Shown: one piece after another, positions 48,501 through 58,054 of the stretch | How positions within the stretch are numbered: position 1 is the stretch's first letter | Layout of the letters: each line of letters begins with the position of its first letter | Origin: Linderina pennispora | Lineage: Eukaryota > Kickxellomycota > Kickxellomycetes > Kickxellales > Kickxellaceae | DNA: 64,000 bases | NCBI RefSeq assembly: GCF_002104995.1 | Contig: NW_024468251.1 | Location: forward strand, 930,001-994,000 | Direction of reading: 5' to 3' | The notes under the pieces: generated by a model | Seen by the model: the letters and a program-made list of their open reading frames with translations, nothing else | Database searches by the model: none | Told to the model about the DNA's origin: nothing | Made by a program: the position numbers and the translations under genes

Positions 48501-49761
48501 CAACCATCGCCGGCGTGCTCGTGGTGGGCTGGGTCATGCGAGCAGCCGGCAATTTAGGAGAGGGAGGGCGCAGCAGCATCGGCAGCATCGGCAGCCAAGG
48601 ATACTGCGCGCCCAGGTTCAGAAGTGGCAAGAGGCAAGCTGGCATTTGTTTTCCAAACACAGTGGCGGTAGGTGTTCTCCGCGCTGCATATTTGTGCGCA
48701 CGCACGTCAGAGCACCGGGCTGTGCCCAGCATGAGGCGCGTGGCGCACATAAACAACGCTTCGAGAGTGGGCACAGCAAACGGAACAGCATTGGTAGGCT
48801 TCTTACCTGGCGATATGGACTGCTGGTGCGACTGCTGCTGATGCTGGAGCTGCCGCGCCCGCATCTCCGGGCTCGCTAGCCGGATCTGGGTGAGCGATTC
48901 CGCCGACATTGAGCTCCGGTACTCCCTTGACGACCGACCGTTGGGTATCTGTTGCACAAGGAACTGCTGGCTCGCCATTGGCAGGTTGGGATGGGCGGGC
49001 GGAAGGCAAAAGTGAGCTGACCTTGACTGTAGCCGCTGCGCCCGTCGAGCTCAAGACCGTGGGCCTGGCTGTAGGGTGCATACGACGCTGCCACCTTGCT
49101 TGCCTGTCCGACTTCCCGATGGTTAGCTGCGGGTTGCTATACTTTGCCGGCAGACTAATGTGCTGCATCGGCAGCTCAGGCACCTCGCGTGGGTTGTGCT
49201 TGTCATACAGGCGCTCGCGGCTACCGCGGTGGACATGGCGGTACTGCCGCTGGCTTCTCGCTCTGCACAGACATCGATGTCATTGCCGACGACGACTTGC
49301 TGCTGCTGCCCGAATCCACCAGACTCGGCACCGGCTCGTCGACATGCGGATGGTACTGCTCCTGCTGCTGCTGCTGCTGCATCTCGGGGTCGGCCATCTC
49401 GCTTTGCGTACAATCCGCGCAACCTGCTATCCAGCATGCTCGTGACAATGTCAGCCTGCTGCGACTGTAGCTCTGCTGATGCCATGAATGTGTGTGTCCC
49501 AATAATCCTGTAGTTGCGGTTGCTGTTGGGCACTCCGCGCCTGGCTTGCCGGATGGGCAGCAGAGGGCCGGAAATGAGAAATGAGCTGTCGTCAGCGCCT
49601 GGTGGCCTCCTGCTAGACTTCTCCAGGGACGATGGCGGTGAAATGGGCTGCTGCTGCTCCAAACCCAGCTTTGCAAGGTCGCTTTCGAGAGGTCTCAATG
49701 TAATAATATCAGGGTCGGCGGTCGTCGTGAAATCGATATCGCTCTGCAGCAGAGAGACCAT
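45538..49761 (-). CDS. MSS4: Phosphatidylinositol-4-phosphate 5-kinase (MSS4-like)
   Basis: The kinase core lies at about 46900-45540: QDYRFIIKTVHHTEHKF, the FDLKGSMLGRE (DLKGS) motif, and the LIRLNIMDYSLLVGIHD (MDYSLL) motif. The end is YQEICREHSMI with TAA at 45538. The N-terminal half is long, Ser/Gln-rich and disordered, starting at ATG 49761 (MVSLLQSDIDF). An 842-bp intron, 48806-47965 (CCAG|GTAAGA ... CTACATAG), joins SISP to DLPSLADR in phase. Single-base breaks occur near 49250, 49110, 48990, 47700, 47340, 46420, 46030 and 45640. The enzyme makes PI(4,5)P2 at the plasma membrane for actin and polarity. The extreme N-terminus is poorly conserved, so the true start is uncertain. Confidence 0.88.
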
Positions 49762-50643
49762 GTTCCGTTAGCTTTGCTCGCAGATAAAGGGCTGCAGCGC
49801 TTGGGGGCGGAAGTAGGAAGAGAGTAGAGAGTAAAGGAGAAATATACGTCTGCTGGCCAGCGCTTACTGCCTCTCCTCTCCAGACAGTATACTGTTATCG
49901 AAATAGCGAAGCCCGGCGTGCGTGTCTCTGCCAGGAAAAACCCCTGGGTTTGCAACGGCGAATTTGAGTTTATGAAATTGTGAGAAGCGGAAAGAGTGCA
50001 ACACAGGCCAAAGGACCAGTCTGGTCTCGCAGCTAGCAAACACCAAAAAAAGCCGTCTGTGTTGGTCTGCACGCTAAGGCAACAAAAATTATGCTGAAAG
50101 TGCGTTTCTGGTATCCCAAGAACTAATACGGAACTGTGCTGGGACCGAAGCGCCTTTTGCGTGAGAGGTGTGCTGAATAAGATGATATGCGGTGCTGAAC
50201 AAGAGGAGGAGGAGGGAAAGAGAATGGAGCCTCGATTGATGCAAAGGAGAGCTAGCAATTGAAAGAGAAAAAAAAAAGAAGCTGAAATGGAAGAGTAAAG
50301 CAAGGAGCCTGAATGCTGAACTTTCTCAGCAGCTACCAATGCGGGCATCCGCACAGAAAATCAGTGGGGTAAAAGCGATCGACACATTGCTCTCTGTGCC
50401 ATAGTAAGGGCCAGTCGGCAGCCAGGTTGCAACGTCCCAGCTCTACTTTAGCCATCTGTCTGCAGTAGAGTCACTGTTCTTTCCCGCCTTCGCTCATTAC
50501 CCTTCGCTCGACCAATATCCTCCATACTAGTCGGCACCACGCGGTACCCGATATCTTTCTTGGCACTGTACATACCCAAAGAAAGTGACCTATTTTTGGA
50601 ACGTTCATTTTCTTTTCTCACAAAAACAGAAGAAAACACCCGC
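49762..50643. other. Divergent promoter region, MSS4 / eIF2B gamma
   Basis: About 880 bases between divergent genes, purine-rich near 50200-50300. An upstream in-frame ATG at 50560 would extend eIF2B gamma by 28 residues, but these look unconserved. No other gene seen. Confidence 0.5.
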
Positions 50644-52010
50644 ATGTTTGGCAACACAGCACAGGGGTTCGATGTCGCGACGCCCGAGTTCAAGGCAATC
50701 ATTCTGGCCGGACCCGGCAATGACCTGTATCCGCTGACAGAACGCGAGAACACGCCCAAGGCGCTGCTGCCGATTGCCAACAAGCCCATGATCTGGTATG
50801 TGCTGCAATGGCTTGAGCAGGGCGGTGTGCTGGACATTGAGATTGTCACGGTCCGCGAGAGCGAGCCCGATATCTCCGACTACATCCGTGGTGTTTACGA
50901 GGGCATGGCCAAGATCACGGTCCGCGTGCTGAGCGACGCTGCCGGAACCGCCGACGCCCTGCGCCAGGTGGCGCCGCAGATCAAGACCGACGTGATTGTG
51001 GTCCCATGCGATCTCATCATTGATGTGCCGGCTGCGCATTTCCTGGACATGTACCGCCTGCGGCGTCCCTCGGTCGCCTCAATGTTCTTTGAGACCATGC
51101 GGCCCAAGGGCGGCGGCGGCACGTCGAAGGCTGCTGTGCAGCTGCCGCTGATCGGCATCGACCAGCCAACGTCACGTCTGGTGATGCTCCGGCCGCTGGA
51201 CAAGGACGACGATGAGGTGGAGCTGCGCATGTCGCTGGTGCGCAAGTTCCCGTCGCTGGCCATGTCCAACAAGATGCAGGATTCGCACGTCTATGTGTTC
51301 CAGCGCTGGGTGCTCGACTACCTGGCCGCCCACCCTGAGATGTCCTCGCTGCAGGACGACCTTCTGCCCATGCTGGTGCGTGCCCAGAGCCAGCCACAGC
51401 TGCTTGAACGCGAACAGATTATCAAGTTTATGCGCCCGCGCTACGCCAGGCACATTGACGAGAACGACACGTCGGCCCAGTTTGGCCTGCCCGACGGCAC
51501 CGATCTGGACGAGGTCGACAATGACGATCCGCTCAAGGTTTTCGCATACCTGCGCCGCAACGGCATTGCTGGTCCGTGCCAACCGCATCCCCATGTACTG
51601 CGACCTGAACCGCGTCGTCACCCGTGTGTCAACCGATGCGCGCATCGACGAGTCTGTCGACCAGGCGCAGCGGATCCAGGTTGGCACCGACTCGCTGGTC
51701 GGTGCCTACTCAAAGCTGGGCGAACGCTGCTCCGTCAAGCTGTCGATGGTCGGCGCCCACTGCGTTATTGGCAAGGACGTCAAGATCACAAACTGCGTGA
51801 TCATGGACCATGTCACCATTGGCGACGGCGTCAAGCTCGAGTCGTGCGTCGTGTGCAAGCTAGCCAAGATTGGCGACAAGGCGCAGCTCAAGGACTGCGA
51901 GATCGGCGCGTCGGTTGCGATCCCGAATGCCTGTCAATATCAAGGGCGAGATGTTCGCTGCCAGCACCGCTACGTCGAGCGCCGATGGCATCCAGGTCAA
52001 GTTCACCTAG
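50644..52010 (+). CDS. GCD1: Translation initiation factor eIF2B gamma subunit
   Basis: The start is ATG 50644 (MFGNTAQGFDVAT). A nucleotidyltransferase-like N-terminal domain opens with FKAIILAGPGNDLYPLT, then PKALLPIANKPMIWYVL and TDVIVVPCDLIIDV. A left-handed beta-helix follows (CSVKLSMVGAHCVIGKDV, CVIMDHVTIGDGV). The C-terminus reads KGEMFAA...GIQVKFT with TAG 52008-52010. Degenerate residues in the nucleotide-sugar pocket (GPGNDL) fit the non-catalytic eIF2B gamma rather than a pyrophosphorylase. eIF2B is the GEF for eIF2 and the target of the integrated stress response. One surplus base near 51572 and one (a T) near 51934 break the frame. Confidence 0.85.
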
Positions 52011-52250
52011 GCCAGCGCACTGATCTAATCTAGCGCCTTAGGCGGACATTCAAAATTAAGAACAAAAAATAAGTGAAATTGCCTCTTGCTGAGCATAACA
52101 CTGCGGCGCTTGGGTGCGGCTTGGCAGTCAAGCGAAAAACTGGAGCAAAGCGCACCTGAGCCCCAGACCAGCCCTTATCACCAAACCTCTTCTTCTCTGC
52201 TGTCAACACTTTGCTTCCTCCTGCCAATTGTCAGTTTTAACATTCAAAAA

Positions 52251-53075
52251 ATGAAGAGCGTTACCCGTCTTTTTGCCCCGGCCTCGCGCATCCTCGCCGC
52301 CCGCACGGCGCTCCCTGCCTCGCGCATCTGCGCCGCCACAACCCTCTCGGCGCTGCGCACCACACCCGCGATCCGCTCTCTCAGCACAACGCGCATTGCC
52401 CGTGGCAACGGCTCAGTCGACAGCGACCTGTCGCACACGCTGGCCGAGGAGATCGACTACGAGACCAAGCAGGCGGCCGAGGAGGGCGTGCCCGAGTTCA
52501 TCCAGGCGTTCTCGAACAAGACCGGATTCAAGCTCAAGACCACCGTGGGCAGCAACCAGGTGATGATGACGAAGCAGTTTGGTAGCGAGACCGTCACTGT
52601 GTCGTTCGACACCAGCGAGATCCTGAACGCCGACGACCCGATCGCCGACATCGAGGTGTACCGCGAGAACGAGGATGGCGAGGCTGTCAAGGAGGCCGAG
52701 AAGAAGTCGGCCGACACGCCCGAGGACTTCCCGATCAACTTTACCGCCACGTTCTCGAAGCCCGGCGCGCCCGTGCTGCACATGGAGCTGGAGACCGAGG
52801 AGGGCGAGATCGGCGTCAACCACATGATGTTCCTGCGCAACGAGGAGGCCGCTGTGGCCGACACCGTCGAGGCCGACTGGGCGCGCCGCCAGGCGTACTT
52901 TGGCCCGGTCTATGGGCAGCTCAGCGACGACCTGAAGGACAACATTGACGAGTTCTTCACCGAGCGCGGCATCGACACTGCCCTGACTCTGTTCATGCAG
53001 GACTACATCGAGTACAAGGAGCAGAACGAGTACCTGAACTGGCTCCAGAACTTCAAGAAGTTCATTGACGCCTAA
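52251..53075 (+). CDS. MAM33: Mitochondrial matrix protein MAM33 (p32/C1QBP family)
   Basis: The frame is intact, 274 residues. The N-terminal 50 residues are Arg/Ser/Ala-rich without acids, a typical matrix-targeting presequence. The acidic p32 fold follows, with LAEEIDYETKQ, the strand segment FKLKTTVGSNQVMMTKQFG, and the C-terminal helix LFMQDYIEYKEQNEYLNWL. The family forms doughnut-shaped trimers and supports mitochondrial translation. Convergent with EBP1, 44 bp apart. Confidence 0.92.
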   Translation: MKSVTRLFAPASRILAARTALPASRICAATTLSALRTTPAIRSLSTTRIARGNGSVDSDLSHTLAEEIDYETKQAAEEGVPEFIQAFSNKTGFKLKTTVGSNQVMMTKQFGSETVTVSFDTSEILNADDPIADIEVYRENEDGEAVKEAEKKSADTPEDFPINFTATFSKPGAPVLHMELETEEGEIGVNHMMFLRNEEAAVADTVEADWARRQAYFGPVYGQLSDDLKDNIDEFFTERGIDTALTLFMQDYIEYKEQNEYLNWLQNFKKFIDA

Positions 53076-53119
53076 GCAACCAGTTCTTGTCTTAGCTATA
53101 AAAACAAAAAGAAATATGA

Positions 53120-54263
53120 TTACGCAGACTCGGTCTTGGCCTTGGTCTTCTTGGCCTTCTTCTTGTTGATCTTGGTGCTGGTGGCCAGCAGAGCCAGGGC
53201 GTCCTTGTCCTCGATCTTCTTGTCGGTCTTGATGACCTTCTCGTCGAACGCCAGGCCCTGCGTGATGCGGGTAACGCCGTTCGGGGTGACCAGGGCGGTG
53301 AACGTGACCTGGGCCACGACCTCCGAGGGCCTGTCCTCAAACACGTCGTACGCCTGGACAACGTTCATCTTGCAGCACTCGATCAGACCCATGCGGATCT
53401 TGCGCACGTCCTCGCAGGCACGCAGGGAGAACGGGAACGAGCCGAAACTTGCTCGTGATCTCCGAGATCGCAGAGCGGGCCGACTGCATCTTGAGCTTGT
53501 AGTTGGTGCCGGTCTTCTTGTAGATGGTGGTGCGCAGCTCCGACTGCTTGGTGCGGCCGTCGCCGCTGGTGACAAACACATCAACCAGGTACACCTCGTG
53601 CTCGTTGAACTCGCACGCCTGGAACTGCTTGCGCTGCTCGGGGTTAGGGTTCAGGATGATCTGCTTCTCGCCGTCCAGGACGTCCTTCTTCTGCTCGTGG
53701 CACAGCATACCCTCGATCGGCTTGCAGCCAAACGACTCGACAACCTTCTGCACATGATCCGTGACAACCATGTTCTTGTTGCCGGGCTTCAGCATGCGCT
53801 GGATGGTCTCGGCCGCGTAGTGAGCCGCAGCAATGGCATCGGCAGCCTTGCCCGTCACCGGGTTGGCCTCCGACGAGCCGACGACGACGGTGTTACCGGC
53901 AACCGCGGCGTAGCCGTCAATGTGAGCACCAATCTGCACCTTGACAACATCGCCAGCCTGCAGGGTCTTGTCGGCTCCCGGGTCGCTCTCCAGCGGCGCG
54001 AAATGGCACACGACGTTGTTGACCGACACGCTGGTCGGGTACGCAAGGCCCTTGCTCAGCTTCTTGGCCTTGGTGTACTGAGTGCTCAGACCAGCCTCGA
54101 CGGCAGCGTCACCGAGCTTGCACAGGTCGAGGATCTTGGCGCCCTCATTACACGCGGCAAGAACCTTGCGAATGGCAGCGTTGGTGACATCGGCAGCGGC
54201 CTTGTACTTTGTGACAACGTCGTTGTTGGCAATGGTGGTGTCAGCCTTGGTGTCGGAGCTCAT
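53120..54263 (-). CDS. PA2G4/EBP1-type methionine-aminopeptidase-like protein
   Basis: The start is ATG 54263 (MSSDTKADTTIANND). The pita-bread fold is clear: VTKYKAAADVTNAAIRKV, YPTSVSVNNVVCHFAP, LQAGDVVKVQIGAHIDGYAA. Of the metal ligands in true MetAPs, the first Asp is present but the His/Glu set is not conserved, as in EBP1. The C-terminus is Lys-rich (INKKKAKKTKAK), as in the nucleolar and ribosome-binding EBP1 proteins. It is about 380 residues. One surplus T near 53449 (AAGTTTCGG instead of AAGTTCGG) breaks the frame. The likely role is ribosome-associated binding at the tunnel exit and in growth control. ARX1 is a relative but normally longer. Confidence 0.85.
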
Positions 54264-54691
54264 TTTGGGGGGGTTTTTGGAGTGGTTAGATTTGTCGACG
54301 AGAAAACAAAAGTGCGAAATTTGTCCAGAGAAGACAGGAGGGGATAATGCCGGGGCCGGGTTTCGTAAGCCGGGGGGTATGAGACTGCCCCGCGTCTACT
54401 CTGTCACTGTGAAAAATTTTCATGCCGATTTCGAGCACTGCCTAAACCATTGTGGAGCAATCTGGACGAAGCTGCCGGACATGGGGAGAGCTATTAAACC
54501 CAGTCCCGGCTCAGGGAAGCGCTTCCGAGTCAGTCGAGCCGGCCACGAGGATTTTCAATCGGAAAGTGAACCCTTTGACGCTTCGCGCAGCAGTGACGGC
54601 ACATGTGTCACGGAGGCTGCCAAACCCTGTCCGCGTACTTGCAAGCTGCGAGTACAGCCGAGCCAAAATGCAGGCTGGTGCTGACACACAT
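54264..54691. other. EBP1 promoter region and flank of repeat copy B
   Basis: About 430 bases with a C/G-run at the EBP1 5' end. The part nearest copy B may hold a further, more diverged SPC2-derived stretch, but I could not align it with confidence. Confidence 0.4.
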
Positions 54692-54699
54692 GCTGATTC

Positions 54700-54858
54700 G
54701 CAGCCGCCAGGATCCGCCTGTGTTTAATTCAAAGCCGCTCGAGGTTAGGCGCCCGTTCCGCGACCTGGTTCTATGAGGATGGGGAATTTGCCGGTGACAA
54801 GTTCCAGCAGGAGGCAGCCGTGGCGGTTGAGAATCTTTTGAACAAGAAGGCTGAGTGA
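54700..54858 (+). pseudogene. Truncated copy of the SPC2 3' end
   Basis: This matches the last 50 or so codons of SPC2 (PVFNSKPLEVRRPF ... LLNKKAE, stop TGA 54856-54858). One extra C (CGCGGAAC against CGCGAAC in reverse) shifts the frame and gives a premature TGA after RDLVL. No upstream SPC2 coding sequence is recognisable, so it is a non-functional fragment. Confidence 0.88.
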
Positions 54859-54869
54859 AATGAATATAC

Positions 54870-56880
54870 CCATGCGATACTTGCTGGGCTCTTGCTAATG
54901 AATGCCGACTACATAAATGTGATGCTGGCCATGGTAGGCGGCTTGTGGTTTGCACATGTGAGACTATGAATGGAATTGTCTAGCGGAGTAGACTCATGCA
55001 CCCCACCAATGTCTGCTCACCAAACGCTGTCGCACTCTCCTGTGGCAGAACTGCTTTGTGACCGGTGAATCTAAAGACGACCAAGTGCCATATACGCTCT
55101 CTAAAGCAGCGGCAGCACGTACTGGTGCAAGATGGCCCTGACGAAGCCTACTCTTGTGGGTTGCCATGGTGGCACCACCACCTCACGCAGTATCTGACCA
55201 CCATGGCTTCTCGGTGGTGTTTAGCGTGGGGTTTGAGCATATTTGATGGTACACATGAATCTGCGCTCCGAGCTCCTCTGCTGCTCTTTGTCGACCAAAA
55301 CACTTTCTGAACGCTATATCTCACGTACAGAGCACTTGGGTAGACAGCCTCTAACAGCTGTTTTGCACGTTAGCCTTTCAAGCACCTTGCTATGGCGTAT
55401 AGCTGGACATCGAGACTGGGAAGGAAACAGATTCTTTACTGGCCATTGGCATAGGAAGCGTGTTTCCTAAAGTTGCCTGGACAATGAGCCTGGGAGCCAC
55501 GTTGGTATTTGTAGCGCCCTAGGTAAAGGTGCTGTCAGTTGCTTATCCTGACCTGCTGGTAGTTTACTGGAAAAAGAACAATGTCCAACCTCCAAGCGCA
55601 CTCTGCAACCGACACAGGGCATAGTCCTCCAGGAGACTACCAGAAATCCTACTGGAGTTCCACATGGCCACCAGCAGCCAGCTCCTGAGTATCACAAGTA
55701 ATCCCCTTAGCTCATGCAGCAACCTGCTGTGTTGCCCCTCATCTGAGCCTGCAGAGCTGGCTGAGTGTTAGTCATCCGAACCCTCTATAAGCTTTTGTAG
55801 TTTCCGCAGAATGAGAACATGCTGCGCAGGAACAGCAACCTTATTAGAATTCGGTGATGCTCTCTATGTTCATATCCAAAATGGCCCTTCGTTGGGTGTT
55901 GGTTGTGTGCCAGAAATCCACAAGCGGTGCATTTGCGTGCTGTAATAGCAGGTACGACAGGAAGCTTCGGAACAGGCTGTCCTCTGCACGATTCGGTCCA
56001 TTGTTTGGCATCGCTGTAGGTGTAAACTCTGACCGGATGGGTGAGTAGGTATTGAACTGTTACCCGCTTAGCAATGTCGTCTGGTGCATGACCTCTAGAT
56101 GGATCTGTGCTGGCTGCACGCCACTCAAAATGCACAGGAATATTGAAGCCAATGACAGTCTGTTTGCACATACGACAAATGAGTAAAGCAGCTGGCTGAT
56201 GAACAAACAGTCCAACCACCTCGAGTGGATTGCTTGTCTCCAAAGTCCATTGATTACGAGGTACAACCAGTACAACCATGACACGTTAAATGATACTTTC
56301 GGCACATGTTGGCCGATGTAGTTGGCATTGGACTAGAACTGGTAGCTGGCGGGTTCAGTGGTATATCACTGGCATTGCTAATAGTGTATCTGGCATCATT
56401 TTTCTTGGCGTAGCTCAGGTTTGGGCAGTATCGGGCGTTGGCTCGTGGTTGAAATCCTTCGGAGAGCTTCATCCCATAGCATCATGCACGTATATCCATG
56501 TGTGCAGAGAATAGTAGAAATGGCATATTCCTTGCCACGTAGACAGATAGCTCTGTCCGGACCAGGCTTCTCTACCGCCAGAACAATACTGTTAGAATGA
56601 TGACTCGTAGCTTACTGCAGAGTGTGTGACGGTGCAAAGTACATTTACTCCTTGCATGAAATGCTCCACCACACACCTCACAAGCGTATCGGTTAGAGCT
56701 TGTGAGTGTGCTGCGAGGCACAGATTCCCTTGTTGGGCATCTGGAACCACCAGAAATATTGCCTGACATGTTCCAGGACATCGATAAATGGTAGGCAGTG
56801 TAGAGGCGAGTAGAGATATGTGGAAGCCGGATCTAGACACACAACCGATTATCTATTTGCAAGTGAACTGGTTGGTAAGC
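54870..56880 (-). pseudogene. Degenerate zinc-finger-rich gene, copy B (OrsD/DUF3505-like?)
   Basis: This is the better preserved copy. On the minus strand are YACEVCGGAFHARSKC (about 56690-56640) and AALLICRMCKQTVIGFNIP (about 56190-56130) followed by VHFEW. A third is RKCTACGFLAHNQHPTKGHF (about 55935-55875) followed by GYEHREH. The longest open frame, 56279-55785 (164 codons), is shared in part with copy A, including DDIAKRVTVQYLLTHP. Stops and frame changes occur between blocks. Spaced Cys-x2-Cys and His pairs suggest a DNA- or RNA-binding protein. Resemblance to OrsD-type zinc domains linked to fungal helicases is by eye only. Confidence 0.42.
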
Positions 56881-56923
56881 AAGATGTGGAGGTTATTTAG
56901 TGGTGTTAGAAACATGATAGCGC

Positions 56924-58054
56924 CTTTTCTAGCAAGAGCCGGTATACGGAGGAAAAAGCAGTGGTGCTTAAAAGAAGTGGGCCGAAAAGACATTGCTGAA
57001 GCGAGGAGCTGAAACTAAACCAAAGAAATGAGAGGATTCAGGAAACTAGGCGCAAGGTGAAAGTGTCAGCTTCTATTGGGAATCTACGCTCGTCACACGG
57101 ACTCACTCAACAAGCAAAAGAGTGAGGGTCCTACCGCCTGCATCACGATACAAAGTAGTGAGTAGCCTGAGCGTCGCTAATTATTGAGCCAGAAGAATCG
57201 TAAGGACTATGTGGTGAGAGGCGCCTCACAAGCTGAATAACTCAGCTCTGTCAATTGGGTGTGAGTGGCTAACAAAAGTAAGCGATTGATACAGAGCAGT
57301 CACGAAAAAACGACGATGGTAGAGGCCATTGTCTTGTGTGTGCAATTGTCATGTTTATAGGTGGCAATACTTTAATGTGGTGCCATGCTACCCCGCATCT
57401 TACCCTGTCTCCCACCACACTCAATATTTCCTTTAGTCTAAAAGACATGGCAACATATTGTACCTATTGATGCTTGGTGAAAGCGCAATCAGGCATGGAT
57501 TTATTCACGAGCAATATGCTGATAGCAAATATCGCACCATTGGGTTCATGGCCACATTAACTTTATACCCTCTACGCCTGTCACGGAACTGAATGGCAGA
57601 AGGTCGGGAAGGGGGGTTTAATGGCAGCCGGCTAGGTATGAAGTCCTCAAAAGCCAGCTTGGGGTTGCTTTGCAATCTGATGTGCCAGCAATAACATCTG
57701 CGGCCACGCAATGCCTCGATTTATTTGGTAAGAGCACCCACTGCCGTTTCCAGATGCGTCTTTGGAGATGGTTGGACAGGTATCTGACTCAGTCCTCTGG
57801 AAATGGTCTGTGGTGCCATATCACGCAAATGGTTCAGGGGGCCGCACTGATCGTCTGAGCCGCGGCTAACGGGCATTTTCGGCCTACCGAAAAAAAATGT
57901 CGTGAGAAAAAACCGGAGCTTAACGGCCTAGAGCGGTTCTGCAGATGCGTGCTGCACTCGTTTTTCTCCTCCGCACGCTGCTACTTTTACCGTTTTCCCC
58001 CGCTTACATAGCAAACCATTATTTCTTATCAGCACTAGCGCCTATTCATTTGAA
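56924..58054. other. Gene-free stretch upstream of the aminopeptidase
   Basis: About 1.1 kb outside the duplication. It is AT-richer than the genes. Only short open frames; no RNA gene or clear repeat. The last 150 bases are T/C-rich and likely promoter. Confidence 0.5.

Larger units (their letters stand above)
54692..56923 (-). repeat. Inverted segmental duplication, copy B
   Basis: The reverse complement of 33356-35605, separated from it by about 19 kb. The right border is sharp at GCGCTATCAT (56923). It includes the last part of SPC2 and the downstream degenerate zinc-finger sequence. Differences are scattered substitutions and single-base indels, so this is an old duplication rather than an assembly echo. 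Confidence 0.9.

Noticed and set aside
50560..50643. Upstream ATG for eIF2B gamma at 50560
   Set aside because: The extra 28 residues are hydrophobic/charged filler with no family match; MFGNTAQGFD precedes the nucleotidyltransferase fold at the expected distance.
33356..56923. One giant transposon with 2.2-kb terminal inverted repeats
   Set aside because: The interior is ordinary essential genes, the repeats contain part of a host gene, and no transposase or target-site duplication was seen at the outer borders.
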